Shown here: positions 1 to 8,321 of the stretch, piece by piece
Layout: every line of letters begins with the position of its first letter
Numbering within the stretch: the first letter of the stretch is position 1
Source of the DNA: Brevibacillus sp. DP1.3A
GTDB lineage: Bacteria; Bacillota; Bacilli; Brevibacillales; Brevibacillaceae
Assembly: GCF_013284245.2 (NCBI RefSeq)
Contig: NZ_CP085876.1
Span: 334,501-398,500 of the forward strand
DNA length: 64,000 bases
Direction: 5' to 3'
Program-made: the position numbers and the translations under genes
The notes under the pieces: model-generated
Database searches by the model: none
What the model saw: the letters and a program-made list of their open reading frames with translations, nothing else
What the model was told of the DNA's origin: nothing

Positions 1-303
1 TACGATTTTGTCATCAAGCGGTTCCTCGTTGTTATTGCCATTCTCGTATCGATCGCGACAGCGCTCGTTGGACCGATTACCTTCCTTGGACTGCTGGTAG
101 CGAATCTCGCCCATCAGTTTATGAAAACCTATCAGCATAAATACTTGCTGGTGGGCTCGTCTTTAATCAGTGTGATTGCACTGGTTGGCGGTTTGTTGAT
201 TGTGGAGCGTGTACTTGCGTTCTCTACGACGCTCAGTGTCATCGTCAACTTTATTGGTGGGGTTTACTTCATCTATCTTCTGTTAAAGGAGAATAAAGCG
301 TGA
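1..303 (+). CDS. Iron-siderophore ABC transporter permease, C-terminal part (YclO-like, FecCD family)
   Basis: This is the last 100 codons of an inner-membrane permease whose start lies before the window. The visible part has the FecCD-family segment GPITFLGLLVANLAHQ (about residues 25-40 of the fragment), followed by two more hydrophobic segments and a short basic/acidic tail. In this family the protein forms the channel that moves ferric siderophores across the membrane with an ATPase and a lipid-anchored binding protein. Its stop codon overlaps the GTG start of the ATPase gene (GTGA), so the two are translationally coupled. The next two genes resemble YclP and YclQ, the petrobactin importer of Bacillus subtilis, so this is probably YclO. 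The exact siderophore is inferred only from that similarity. Confidence 0.9.
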   Translation, partial: YDFVIKRFLVVIAILVSIATALVGPITFLGLLVANLAHQFMKTYQHKYLLVGSSLISVIALVGGLLIVERVLAFSTTLSVIVNFIGGVYFIYLLLKENKA

Positions 304-1058
304 TAGAAGTCCGGAATGTCACAAAACAGTATGGTAGCAAAAATGTCGTGGAAAATGTCTCTGTGAAGATTGCCAAGGGGAAAATCACGTCTTTTATCGG
401 ACCCAATGGGGCCGGAAAGAGTACGCTGCTGTCGATGATTAGTCGCCTATTGACCAAGGATCAAGGCGAGGTTTTCATTGAGGGTCAGGAGATTAGGCAG
501 ACAAAGAGCAGTGAGCTGGCAAAGAAAATCTCGATTCTCAAGCAATCGAATCACATTACGGTGCGGTTGACGATTCGTGAGCTGGTCAGCTTTGGTCGCT
601 TCCCGTATTCACAAGGCAATTTGTCAAAAGAGGATTGGAAGTATGTAGACGAAGCGATCCAATATTTGGAGCTCACGGACATTCAACACAAGTACCTCGA
701 CCAGTTGAGTGGCGGTCAGCGTCAACGCGCTTATATCGCGATGGTTGTCGCTCAAAATACGGAATACGTCCTCTTGGATGAGCCGCTCAACAATTTGGAT
801 ATGAAGCATTCCGTCCAGATCATGAAAGTGCTGCGACGTCTGGTAGACGAAAGGGGCAAAACGGTTGTCATTGTCATTCACGATATCAACTTCGCTTCCG
901 TCTATTCGGATTATATCGTCGCACTCAAGGATGGAAAGGTCGTGAAGGAAGGCACTACAGATGAGATCATAACACGACCGATCTTGAAAGATGTCTATGA
1001 CATGGATATCCATATCGAAGACATTGAAGAAAATAAAATCTGTGTCTATTTCGCGTAA
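300..1058 (+). CDS. yclP: Iron-siderophore ABC transporter ATPase (YclP-like)
   Basis: A 252-residue ABC ATPase that would power ferric-siderophore uptake from the cytoplasmic face. Visible motifs are the Walker A GPNGAGKST (residues 34-42), the signature LSGGQ (136-140) and the Walker B LLLDEP-type sequence with D160 and E161, followed by an H-loop VIHDIN. The length is usual for the FecE/YclP family. The GTG start at 300 overlaps the permease stop codon, which suggests coupling. A binding protein follows after about 100 bases. Substrate assignment to petrobactin-like siderophores rests on the neighbouring YclQ-like protein and is inference. Confidence 0.92.
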   Translation: MIEVRNVTKQYGSKNVVENVSVKIAKGKITSFIGPNGAGKSTLLSMISRLLTKDQGEVFIEGQEIRQTKSSELAKKISILKQSNHITVRLTIRELVSFGRFPYSQGNLSKEDWKYVDEAIQYLELTDIQHKYLDQLSGGQRQRAYIAMVVAQNTEYVLLDEPLNNLDMKHSVQIMKVLRRLVDERGKTVVIVIHDINFASVYSDYIVALKDGKVVKEGTTDEIITRPILKDVYDMDIHIEDIEENKICVYFA

Positions 1059-1162
1059 GCTCCATCTTCCTATCGTTAAAATTTTGATGGCCTGCCGGGG
1101 GTTTCATCAGCAAGCTATCAATAATTTTATATACTTTTACATTCTATATAGAGGTGAGAGAA

Positions 1163-2152
1163 GTGAACAAAAAATTACTCATGCTGTTTATGGCAGTACT
1201 GTTGGCTGTATTCACAGCTGCATGCGGCTCCAATAACGCCGCTCCTGCAACACCTGCGGCGGACGCAACGAAAGCACCTGAAGCTGCACAAACATCCGAA
1301 GAAGTTACGATCAAGCATAAATTGGGTGAAGCAAAACTGAAAAAGAATCCAAAAACCGTTGTAGCATTTGACTACGGTGTTCTGGATTCCTTGGACAAAT
1401 TGGGTATCGAAGTAGCGGGTGTTGCACAGTCTTCCAGCATTCCTGCATACCTGGAAAAGTTCAAAGATGCGAAGTACACAAACATTGGTGGCTTGAAAGA
1501 GCCAGACTTTGAAAAAATCAATGCAATGAAACCGGATGTGATCTTCATTTCCGGTCGTCAACAAGATGCTTACGAAGAACTGAACAAAATTGCTCCAACC
1601 ATCTTCATGGGTGTAGACAATGCGAAGTACATGGAATCTTTCAAAGAGAACATGAAAACATTGGGTACCATCTTCGGTAAAGAAGCACAAGTAGAAGAAG
1701 AGCTGGGCAAAATCGATGCATCTATCAAGGAATTGAATGCAAAAGCAACGGCAAGCGGCAAGACTGCTCTGATCGTTATGGTTAACGAAGGCAAGCTGAA
1801 CGCTTATGGCGCTGGTTCCCGTTTTGGTATCCTGCATGGTGAATTCGGATTTACGCCTGTAGACAAAAACATTTCCGTAGAAAACCATGGTCAAAGCGTT
1901 TCCTTTGAATATATCGCAGAAAAAGATCCAGACTATCTGTTCGTAATTGATCGTGGTAACGCGATTTCCAAGAATAAAGAAGTGTCTACTTCTACACAGC
2001 AAACTGTAGAAAACGACCTGATTAAGAACACGAAAGCATTCAAAACTGGCAACATCATTTACCTGGATTCTAGCAACTGGTACTTGTCTGGTGGCGGATT
2101 GGTATCTACCGCTGGCATGGCAGAAGAAGTTCTGAAAGAAGTTAAGTGGTAA
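1163..2152 (+). CDS. yclQ: Siderophore-binding lipoprotein (YclQ-like)
   Basis: A 329-residue solute-binding lipoprotein of the FepB/YclQ type. The N-terminus has a basic start, a hydrophobic stretch and a lipobox ending in Cys21 (FTAAC-G), so it should be anchored outside the membrane. The mature part has the two-lobed helical-backbone binding fold of siderophore receptors, with YclQ-like segments VVAFDYGVLDSLDKLGIEV and LKEPDFEKINAMKPD. I chose the GTG at 1163 because AGAGGTGAG lies 6-7 bases before it; an in-frame GTG at 1154 sits inside that ribosome binding site. It ends the iron-uptake operon and is followed by a strong terminator. Confidence 0.92.
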   Translation: MNKKLLMLFMAVLLAVFTAACGSNNAAPATPAADATKAPEAAQTSEEVTIKHKLGEAKLKKNPKTVVAFDYGVLDSLDKLGIEVAGVAQSSSIPAYLEKFKDAKYTNIGGLKEPDFEKINAMKPDVIFISGRQQDAYEELNKIAPTIFMGVDNAKYMESFKENMKTLGTIFGKEAQVEEELGKIDASIKELNAKATASGKTALIVMVNEGKLNAYGAGSRFGILHGEFGFTPVDKNISVENHGQSVSFEYIAEKDPDYLFVIDRGNAISKNKEVSTSTQQTVENDLIKNTKAFKTGNIIYLDSSNWYLSGGGLVSTAGMAEEVLKEVKW

Positions 2153-2170
2153 GAGGCTAGAAAAGAAAGT

Positions 2171-2222
2171 GGCGACAGCCGAAGGGAGTAAGACATTCCC
2201 TGGGCTGTCGCCTTTTCATTTT
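2171..2222 (+). terminator. Rho-independent terminator after the siderophore operon
   Basis: The 10-bp stem GGCGACAGCC (2171-2180) pairs with GGCTGTCGCC (2203-2212) and is followed by a T-rich run. It lies 18 bases after the binding-protein stop codon. Confidence 0.9.
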
Positions 2223-2237
2223 TTAGAACGTGCTGAT

Positions 2238-2894
2238 TTATACCCGGGGCTCCCGTTTTGCAAACTCCTGCAACATCCCTCTTATTTGTTCTACCAATAA
2301 AGCAGGTGCCTTCTTAGGTGAACCCGAGTCAAACGGCGGCTGGGGATCGTATTCCAAAATCAACTGGACTCCTTTACTCATATCTTCTCCCAATTCCCAT
2401 GCAACTAATTGGAGTGCCATGTCGATACCAGAGGAAACACCGGCTGCTGTAACGATTTTGCCCTGACGAACGACTCTTTCCTCTGTTGGAGTGGTTCCAA
2501 GAGATTGGAGTAGTTCGAAGGAACCCCAATGAGTGGTGGCTACGGCTCCTTGTAACAAGCCTGCGGCGCTCAAGATCAGAGAGCCATTGCAGACAGACGT
2601 AGTCCATTTCGTTGTTTCATGTATGTGGCGAATCCACTGTAGGGTTTCTTCGTCATTCATTGGGGTTTTATAATTGGGCGGACTGCAACCGGGAACAACA
2701 AGAATATCAGCGGAAGTAACTTCAGAAAAACTGTAATCGGCATGTAAATAACCCATATTGGAGTCAAGCTTGATTAACCCTTTCTTCTTAGCCACAAACT
2801 TCACTTCACATTTCAGCGTAGCAGCGAATACATCGTATGGACCAATTGCATCTAATGCGGTGATGCCATCGAAAAGCAAGATTGCAACCTTCAT
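2238..2894 (-). CDS. DJ-1/PfpI family protein, isonitrile hydratase-like
   Basis: A 218-residue cytoplasmic protein of the DJ-1/PfpI (class I glutamine amidotransferase-like) superfamily. The nucleophile elbow is SVCNGS with Cys102, followed by the ATTHW segment and the C-terminal DPQPPFDSGSP segment, both typical of the cyclohexyl-isocyanide hydratase (InhA) branch. The true activity cannot be read from sequence; amidase, isonitrile hydratase or stress roles are all known in the superfamily. The ATG at 2894 is preceded by AAAGGAGAG on the minus strand, and this removes 14 upstream codons of a longer frame. The gene stands alone, convergent with the siderophore operon. Confidence 0.82.
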   Translation of the reverse strand: MKVAILLFDGITALDAIGPYDVFAATLKCEVKFVAKKKGLIKLDSNMGYLHADYSFSEVTSADILVVPGCSPPNYKTPMNDEETLQWIRHIHETTKWTTSVCNGSLILSAAGLLQGAVATTHWGSFELLQSLGTTPTEERVVRQGKIVTAAGVSSGIDMALQLVAWELGEDMSKGVQLILEYDPQPPFDSGSPKKAPALLVEQIRGMLQEFAKREPRV

Positions 2895-3001
2895 GATGAT
2901 CTCTCCTTTGAAATGGGATATTTTTCTTGCAAACAAATACTAACATACCTATACGGGGTATATGTATGTCGGAGTTGTGACTAACTGCAAGTAGGTATAG
3001 C

Positions 3002-3045
3002 AAAAAGCCGGTTACACCGTAAAACGTGGTGAAAACCGGCTTTTT
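3002..3045 (-). terminator. Terminator of the YusV-like ATPase gene
   Basis: The arms AAAAAGCCGGTT (3002-3013) and AACCGGCTTTTT (3034-3045) form a 12-bp stem with an inner CACC/GGTG pairing. Read on the minus strand it ends in a U-run, 20 bases after the ATPase stop codon. Confidence 0.88.
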
Positions 3046-3064
3046 GCCTAGCGGATTCTAACAA

Positions 3065-3928
3065 TTATCTGGCTCCAACCAGCTTGCGCTCTTCCGTGTA
3101 AACAGGTTGGGTCGTGTTTTCGTTTGGTTGCTTTTGATCCACAGCATGAGACAGCTCATAAGGGAGGCAGAGCGGTACACCCGTGCGAGGATCAATCAGG
3201 ATGTCTGCTTCGATGTTGAATACCTTACGCAGCATCTCAGGCGTCATGACTTCAACAGGACTTCCCTCAGCGACGACGGTTCCGCGAGAGATTGCAACCA
3301 TGTGCTGTGCATAACGGGTTGCGTGGTTCAGATCGTGGACGACCATGACGATCGTACGATTTTCTTCGTCATTCAGCTTTTGCAGAAGCTTGAGAACCTC
3401 CAGCTGGTGAGCCATATCCAGGAATGTCGTAGGCTCATCAAGGAAAAGGATGTCTGTTCCTTGCGCCAGAGCCATTGCAATCCAGGCGCGCTGGCGCTGA
3501 CCGCCGGACAGTTGGTCAACCGGGCGATCATGGAAATCGGCCATGCCGGTCATGGAGATAGCCCAGTTTACGATCTCTTTGTCTTCCTTAGTCAAAGAGC
3601 CGAAGCCTTTTTGATGGGGGAAGCGGCCATAGGTAACGAGCTCAGACACGGTCAAGCCATCGGGTGCGGTTGGGTTTTGTGGCAAAATCGCCAGTTGCTT
3701 GGCGACTTCCTTGGTCGATTGCTGGTGGATCGATTTTCCGTCCAAAAATACTTGTCCGCCTGTTGGTTTCATAATCCGGGCGAGAGTTTTGAGGATCGTC
3801 GATTTACCAGAACCATTTGCACCGACCAGGGCAGTGATTTTTCCAGAAGGAATGCTGATGTTCAAGTCTTTGACAATGGAAAGCTCACCGTATCCGATGT
3901 CCAGCTTTTGCGTGTATAAGCGCTCCAC
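3065..3928 (-). CDS. yusV: Siderophore ABC transporter ATPase (YusV-like)
   Basis: A 287-residue FecE/FepC-type ABC ATPase. It has Walker [10 protein letters not shown], signature LSGGQRQR, Walker [12 protein letters not shown] and the switch histidine in [12 protein letters not shown]. It carries a polar C-terminal extension of about 30 residues rich in Q, N and T. In Bacillus the orphan ATPase YusV energises several siderophore permeases, and this gene is likewise not next to a permease. A near-perfect Fur box lies 56-70 bases upstream of the start, so iron-repressed expression is expected. The name is based on overall similarity and the orphan context. Confidence 0.88.
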   Translation of the reverse strand: MERLYTQKLDIGYGELSIVKDLNISIPSGKITALVGANGSGKSTILKTLARIMKPTGGQVFLDGKSIHQQSTKEVAKQLAILPQNPTAPDGLTVSELVTYGRFPHQKGFGSLTKEDKEIVNWAISMTGMADFHDRPVDQLSGGQRQRAWIAMALAQGTDILFLDEPTTFLDMAHQLEVLKLLQKLNDEENRTIVMVVHDLNHATRYAQHMVAISRGTVVAEGSPVEVMTPEMLRKVFNIEADILIDPRTGVPLCLPYELSHAVDQKQPNENTTQPVYTEERKLVGAR

Positions 3929-3983
3929 AATGGGACAACTCCTTTTTAAACAAAGTATGTACCTGTATAAGTAAATGTAGTAA

Positions 3984-3998
3984 TGATAATCATTTTCA
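3984..3998 (-). promoter_or_regulatory. Fur box upstream of yusV
   Basis: TGATAATCATTTTCA matches the 7-1-7 Fur consensus TGATAATNATTATCA at all but one fixed position. It lies just upstream of the yusV start codon on the minus strand, as expected for an iron-regulated uptake gene. Confidence 0.82.
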
Positions 3999-4041
3999 CT
4001 AAGTTAAAGTATATAACGGAACGAGGTCAAATTCAATATGT

Positions 4042-4080
4042 AAAAAGCCAACCTGCTCACATGCGTGAACAAATTGGCCT
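4042..4080 (-). terminator. Terminator after the yxcD-like gene
   Basis: AAAAAGCCAA (4042-4051) can pair with TTGGCCT (4074-4080) and there is further imperfect pairing inside (GCTCAC/GTGAAC). On the minus strand it ends in a U-run about 25 bases after the yxcD-like stop codon. Confidence 0.65.
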
Positions 4081-4105
4081 TGGGTTAACAAATGATTATC
4101 CAGTG

Positions 4106-4399
4106 TTAGTAGGTGATATGAGCGATGATCCCTTGTTCGTCGTCCAATACCAGCTCGATACCGGCGGAATAAGGGTTGCGCTGCATCTGGGTCTCCAGGT
4201 AGTAGCGAATCGCTTCAATCATATTCATCTCGATGAAGACTTGTTGGCGCTCCATCCAGTGTACTTCAGCAGAAAAGCCGTACTCTTCGTCCCACATCAG
4301 CTCGACGGAGATATCTTGTGGCTTCAACTGTTTTTTGTAGGCTGCGTGAATACAGATCGCATTAATGATATCTTGTTCGGAAAATGTTATCTTTTCCAT
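4106..4399 (-). CDS. yxcD: YxcD/DUF2653 family protein
   Basis: A 97-residue acidic protein of the YxcD family (DUF2653), known mainly from Bacillales and without an established function. The whole length is typical: a helical start (TFSEQDIINAICIHAA), a beta-rich centre with WDEEYGFSAEV, and an acidic C-terminus. No signal peptide or membrane segment is visible. Its start overlaps the end of the upstream membrane-protein gene by 13 bases, so the two probably form a translationally coupled pair. Confidence 0.75.
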   Translation of the reverse strand: MEKITFSEQDIINAICIHAAYKKQLKPQDISVELMWDEEYGFSAEVHWMERQQVFIEMNMIEAIRYYLETQMQRNPYSAGIELVLDDEQGIIAHITY

Positions 4400-4818
4400 G
4401 CGTTCAGTTCCTGTTCTTTCTCACGCTTGTTTTTGAAGTAGACGATCACTTTGCGGATCAGGATAATCACAGCGAGGATCGCCATCAGGTTGATCATGAA
4501 GCCAAGGATGGAGCCCAGGATACCCATGTCACCGAACAAGGATCCGAACAGCAAACCAGCCAGACCACCAATCATGAGACCTTTCATGAATCCGCCGCTT
4601 TTGCTTGCTGTAGCAGCAGGAGTTGTTGTGCCTTTATTTGTTGAAGCATTTACATTCGTATCTGCTTTGTTAGGCGTTTGCGTGTTCGTAGGAGCCGTAT
4701 TAGAGTTAAAAGATTTTTTCCCGGACTTATAGCCTTTCGCATCGGCATGATCAATGAATCCTCCGGCCGGAGCGAGTACGAGCATTACGGCAACCAACAT
4801 CATGATGAGTTTTTTCAT
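4387..4818 (-). CDS. Small membrane protein with signal peptide and glycine-rich hairpin
   Basis: A 143-residue protein of unknown function. It has an N-terminal signal sequence ending near residue 27, a low-complexity Thr/Asn/Lys/Ala linker (about residues 30-72), a glycine-zipper-like hydrophobic segment (GLMIGGLAGLLFGSLFG), then a second hydrophobic segment (about 105-125) and a basic C-terminus with KNKREKEQ. The layout resembles the N-terminal half of Tim44-like bacterial membrane proteins, but the Tim44 domain itself is absent. It is coupled to the yxcD-like gene. Function cannot be assigned. Confidence 0.68.
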   Translation of the reverse strand: MKKLIMMLVAVMLVLAPAGGFIDHADAKGYKSGKKSFNSNTAPTNTQTPNKADTNVNASTNKGTTTPAATASKSGGFMKGLMIGGLAGLLFGSLFGDMGILGSILGFMINLMAILAVIILIRKVIVYFKNKREKEQELNAWKR

Positions 4819-4923
4819 GTTATTTGAGTAGCCCCTCTCATTTAAATGACTTGTATATATAAGTCTACATGAATATTGAGCGAAATTCCAACGAACTTTC
4901 AGTGACGCTCGGTCTAAATACCT

Positions 4924-4961
4924 ACAAAAAAGCCCCTGACAAGCGATCTCGTCAGGGGTTC
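4924..4961 (-). terminator. Terminator of the metQNI operon
   Basis: AGCCCCTGAC (4931-4940) and GTCAGGGGTT (4951-4960) form a GC-rich stem with a U-run on the minus strand, directly after the metI stop codon. Confidence 0.88.
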
Positions 4962-4967
4962 TTCGAT

Positions 4968-5630
4968 TTACACGCTCTTTTTCAGTTTTCGGGCTGCCCA
5001 GTTACCCAACGATTGAATGAGCTGTACCAGGACGACGAGGATAACGACAGTAATGATCATGACTTCGATGTCCCATTGCTGGTAGCCGTAGCGCAAGGCG
5101 AGATCGCCAAGTCCGCCGGCACCGACTGCCCCGGCCATAGCAGTAGCACCAATCAAACCGATGGTCGCGATGGTCAGGCAGAGGACGATGCCGGGCCGTG
5201 CTTCACGCAGCATGATGCGAAAAATAATCTGCGTCCGGGATGCGCCCATTGCCTGGTACGCTTCGATAACGCCACGATCTACGTCATGCAGGGCCGTTTC
5301 CATCAGGCGTGAGATGTAAGGCGAGGTATAGACGATGAGCGGCACAATTGCTCCTTCAATCCCAATCGAAGTGCCCACGATCAACTCCGTAAAAGGAATG
5401 ATCGCAACCATCAGGATAATAAAAGGCAACGAACGCACAATGTTGATGATCGTATTCAGGGTGTGATAGATGATTCTGTTCGGGAAAAGGTGATTCGCCT
5501 GTGTGATGACCAACAAAATCCCGAGCGGAATCCCGATCAGTGTCGCAATGAACAACGAAATCCCAACCATAATGACGGTCTCTTGCAGAGATTGCCCGAA
5601 TACCGGAATCATATCAATCAAACGCTCCAT
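4968..5630 (-). CDS. metI: Methionine ABC transporter permease MetI
   Basis: A 220-residue inner-membrane permease of the MetI family with five or so hydrophobic segments. The EAA-type loop that contacts MetN is EAYQAMGASRTQIIFRIMLREA (about residues 120-140), followed by the family segment ATAMAGAVGAGGLGDLALRYG. It forms the methionine channel with MetN and MetQ. Its ATG overlaps the metN stop codon by one base (TAATG), which implies coupled translation. It is the last gene of the SAM-riboswitch-controlled operon. Confidence 0.95.
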   Translation of the reverse strand: MERLIDMIPVFGQSLQETVIMVGISLFIATLIGIPLGILLVITQANHLFPNRIIYHTLNTIINIVRSLPFIILMVAIIPFTELIVGTSIGIEGAIVPLIVYTSPYISRLMETALHDVDRGVIEAYQAMGASRTQIIFRIMLREARPGIVLCLTIATIGLIGATAMAGAVGAGGLGDLALRYGYQQWDIEVMIITVVILVVLVQLIQSLGNWAARKLKKSV

Positions 5631-6667
5631 TAGCTCCGCACCTCCTCTGGTGACACAATATCTACGCGGTAGACGGATTCGCGCAAGTAGCGAATGCCAT
5701 CTTGAATGTCTTGTTCTTCGCCGGATATGTGCAAAAGCAGAATGCCGAGCGCTGTTCCTTTTATGGTCGTAATCGAGCCATACAACAGATTGGTACTAAT
5801 CGGAAAACGTGCAGATAGTGTTCCTAGAACAGGATCGAGAGCAGCATCCCCGCGAAAGGCAACGCGAACAATTTTGGAAACGGGTCCGGTTTCTTTTATT
5901 TTGGACAAAATCTCCTGTGGTACCTGATCGTCGAAAACCGTTTTGATAAAATTACGGGTCGTTTGCTCTTGCGGATTGCTGAAAACATCCAGAACAGAGC
6001 CTTGCTCGATGACGACACCGTTTTCCATGATGGCTACCTGATCGCAGATTTTTTTGATGACCTGCATCTCATGTGTAATCAGCACGATTGTCAGGTTGAA
6101 CTTTCGATTGATGTCGAGCAACAGCTCCAGAATCGATTCGGTCGTCTGCGGGTCGAGAGCGGAAGTTGCTTCGTCACAGAGCAGGATTTCCGGATCAGTC
6201 GCAAGCGCACGAGCGATGCCCACCCGTTGCTTTTGTCCACCGGATAGCTGAGAAGGATAAGCGTTTGCTTTATCAGACAAGCCAACCAAGCCGAGAAGGT
6301 CTTCTACCTTGCGCTTAATGACATCTTTGGGGACGCGATTCATCCGCAAGATTTCCGCCACATTGTCAAAGACATTATAGGAAGAGAGCAGGTTGAAGTG
6401 TTGAAAAATAATCCCGATCTTTTTGCGAGCTTGCCGCAGCTCTTTTTCCTTGAGGGTCAGCATGTTCTGGCCATTGACGATCACAGAACCGCTAGTCGGC
6501 TTCTCCAGCAGGTTGATGGTACGGAGCAGGGTGCTTTTCCCCGCTCCGCTAAAGCCGATAACCCCGTAGATTTGCCCTTTTTCCACCTGCAGGGATACGC
6601 CCTTCAATGCTTCTACCTGCTTGTTTCCTACTTGATACGACTTATGAATATCGGTTAGCTGTATCAT
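5630..6667 (-). CDS. metN: Methionine ABC transporter ATPase MetN
   Basis: A 345-residue ABC ATPase for methionine import. Walker A is GFSGAGKST (38-46), the signature is LSGGQKQR, Walker B is ILLCDEATSALD, and the H-loop is ITHEMQVI. After about residue 265 comes the regulatory C-terminal NIL domain (through SITTIKGTALGILLLHI), which in the E. coli homologue binds methionine and shuts down transport. Length and domain order are those of full MetN. It lies between metQ and metI. Confidence 0.96.
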   Translation of the reverse strand: MIQLTDIHKSYQVGNKQVEALKGVSLQVEKGQIYGVIGFSGAGKSTLLRTINLLEKPTSGSVIVNGQNMLTLKEKELRQARKKIGIIFQHFNLLSSYNVFDNVAEILRMNRVPKDVIKRKVEDLLGLVGLSDKANAYPSQLSGGQKQRVGIARALATDPEILLCDEATSALDPQTTESILELLLDINRKFNLTIVLITHEMQVIKKICDQVAIMENGVVIEQGSVLDVFSNPQEQTTRNFIKTVFDDQVPQEILSKIKETGPVSKIVRVAFRGDAALDPVLGTLSARFPISTNLLYGSITTIKGTALGILLLHISGEEQDIQDGIRYLRESVYRVDIVSPEEVRS

Positions 6668-6709
6668 AACGAGTTCTCCTTGTTGTTCTTGATGTTCCTG
6701 GCGTCGATC

Positions 6710-7540
6710 TTACCAGGACGGCAGTACAGCTCCTTCAAAACGTTCGTCGATGAATTTTTTCACTTCTTCCGAGCGGTAGATGTCCACCAGTTTTTTGACA
6801 GCGGGGTTGTCTTTGTTGGTTTCGTTGACTGCCAAAATGTTTACATATGGAGAGTCAGCTGTCTCAGCGAAGATCGCATCTTTTTGCGGGGAGTAGCCAG
6901 CTTCCATTGCGAAGTTCGTATTAATCGAAGCGACTTCTACGTTGCTCAGCGAGCGCGCCAGGAAAGCAGCCTCCAGCTCTTTGAATTGCAAATTTTTTGG
7001 ATTTTCTACGATGTCCAGTGGTGTTGCGTTGTCACCCACGCCATCCTTGAGCTTAATCAAGCCAGCTGCCTGATAGAGTAGCAGGGCGCGTGCTCGGTTG
7101 GTCGGGTCGTTTTGAATGCCGACAACGCCGCCAGCAGGGATGTCCTCGACTTTTTTATGCTTGGTGGAGTACAGGCCCATCGGGTACGTGACGGTTTTTC
7201 CGACCTCGACGATCTTTGTTTTGTGATCTTGATTGAACTTCGCCAAGAACGGGATGGTTTGGAAGCTGTTTACATCGAGATTTCCTTTATCGAGAGCTTG
7301 GTTCGGCTGTACGTAATCGTTGAAAACGACGACTTCGACGTCGAGCCCTTTGCCTTTGGCGACTTCTTTTACTTTGTTGAGAATTTCTTCGTGCGGGCCG
7401 CCAGTGACGCCCACCTTGAGTGAGGTTTGCTCAGCAGCAGTGCCGCCGTTAGCAGGTGCAGCTTCTTGTTTACCGCCGCAAGCCGTTACGAGCGATGCAG
7501 CGAGCAGTAGTGTAGTGAGCAGTAGACCAGTCTTTTTCAT
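6710..7540 (-). CDS. metQ: Methionine-binding lipoprotein MetQ
   Basis: A 276-residue NlpA-family lipoprotein that captures methionine outside the membrane. The lipobox is LVTAC with Cys21. Family segments are KVGVTGGPHEEILNKVKE near the mature N-terminus, NDYVQPNQALDKGNLDVNSFQ and GVVGIQNDPTNRARAL. The ATG at 7540 has AAAGGGG at a good distance; a longer frame starting in the leader would run through the riboswitch terminator and is rejected. It is the first gene of the operon behind a SAM-I riboswitch. Confidence 0.95.
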   Translation of the reverse strand: MKKTGLLLTTLLLAASLVTACGGKQEAAPANGGTAAEQTSLKVGVTGGPHEEILNKVKEVAKGKGLDVEVVVFNDYVQPNQALDKGNLDVNSFQTIPFLAKFNQDHKTKIVEVGKTVTYPMGLYSTKHKKVEDIPAGGVVGIQNDPTNRARALLLYQAAGLIKLKDGVGDNATPLDIVENPKNLQFKELEAAFLARSLSNVEVASINTNFAMEAGYSPQKDAIFAETADSPYVNILAVNETNKDNPAVKKLVDIYRSEEVKKFIDERFEGAVLPSW

Positions 7541-7575
7541 GAAAATACCCCTTTTCTCTGGATGTAAGATGGAAT

Positions 7576-7603
7576 AGAAAAAGCCTCTTCCGACAGAAGA
7601 GGC
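7576..7603 (-). terminator. Expression-platform terminator of the SAM riboswitch
   Basis: GCCTCTTC (7583-7590) and GAAGAGGC (7596-7603) form the stem, followed on the minus strand by a U-run at 7578-7582. It lies between the aptamer and metQ and would stop transcription when SAM is bound. Confidence 0.9.
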
Positions 7604-7640
7604 GAAAACTGCGAGTATGTATCCACACTGCAACAATACC

Positions 7641-7745
7641 TCTCTTATCTGTCGGAATAAATTCCGCTGGATTTGGCACCGTATCGTTTGCGATAGGTTG
7701 CCGAGGTGTCATAGGGCCAGTCCCTCAACCTCTCTTCATAAGAGA
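7641..7745 (-). ncRNA. SAM-I riboswitch (S-box leader) of metQNI
   Basis: Read on the minus strand, the 105-base leader has an 8-bp P1 (TCTCTTAT at 7738-7745 with ATAAGAGA at 7641-7648), then the conserved S-box elements GAGGGACTGGCCC, ATGACACC and CGGCAACC, a P3 hairpin, and GTGCCAAATCCAGC before the closing strand. These match the SAM-I family throughout. A terminator hairpin follows before metQ. Known behaviour of the class is transcription termination in high SAM, so methionine uptake is induced on methionine/SAM shortage. A GATAAT -10-like hexamer (minus strand, 7758-7763) lies at the right place for its promoter. Confidence 0.96.
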
Positions 7746-7894
7746 ATGTGCTATGAAATTATCATTCCAAACATTGTTGTTAATTCTTATTTGGATAGTT
7801 GGATTATAACGACTGATTTTTTAGGTGTCAACTGTTTTTGCAAACGAATGACTTGGTGGAAAAATGTGAAATTGATCTAAATACGAATATTCTA

Positions 7895-7923
7895 TTGAAG
7901 AATCGGAAAATCATTTGTATAAT
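7895..7923 (+). promoter_or_regulatory. SigA-type promoter of the mpsC-like gene
   Basis: TTGAAG (7895-7900) and TATAAT (7918-7923) are separated by 17 bases. Transcription would start near 7930, which makes an ATG at 7932 almost leaderless and favours the downstream ATG at 7965. Confidence 0.72.
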
Positions 7924-7964
7924 GAGAGCGAATGAACCCGATACCAGCTATCGCAGGTGATGAC

Positions 7965-8321
7965 ATGACTCTAGTGGACTCCAATGAAACCAGAAAAAAG
8001 CTGTCTGCCATCTATAATGAGATAGCAAAAGAGTTGTTCGGATTTGGAACGACATTGCTCCGAGTCACGATTGAAAATCAGATGATTACGTTCCAAGCCA
8101 AGCATCGCCGCTCTCCGCGCTCAGAAGCGTTAGAAGGAGAAGCACCGGCCCTCAAGCTCGAAGTCGATTTTCGGATGTCCCTTCTTTATAAGAAGAAACT
8201 GCGAGAGCGACTGGAAGTAGAGATGGGGTTGCCGTTGGAAGCTGTGCTACGGGACTATGATGCGCCTACGCAGTGGGCGATCACGAATGTTATTTTAGCT
8301 GAATCAGAACTGAATACCTGA
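7965..8321 (+). CDS. MpsC/DUF2294 family protein
   Basis: A 118-residue soluble protein of the DUF2294 family, annotated elsewhere as MpsC, a part of a sodium-translocating, membrane-potential-generating system; the role is weakly established. Visible family features are the helical start with IYNEIAKELFGFG, a central strand pair, DFRMSLLYKKKLRERLE, and an acidic end. No partner genes (mpsA, mpsB) are nearby. The ATG at 7965 is preferred because AGGTGAT precedes it and the promoter's predicted start site is near 7930; an in-frame ATG at 7932 is possible. Confidence 0.7.
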   Translation: MTLVDSNETRKKLSAIYNEIAKELFGFGTTLLRVTIENQMITFQAKHRRSPRSEALEGEAPALKLEVDFRMSLLYKKKLRERLEVEMGLPLEAVLRDYDAPTQWAITNVILAESELNT

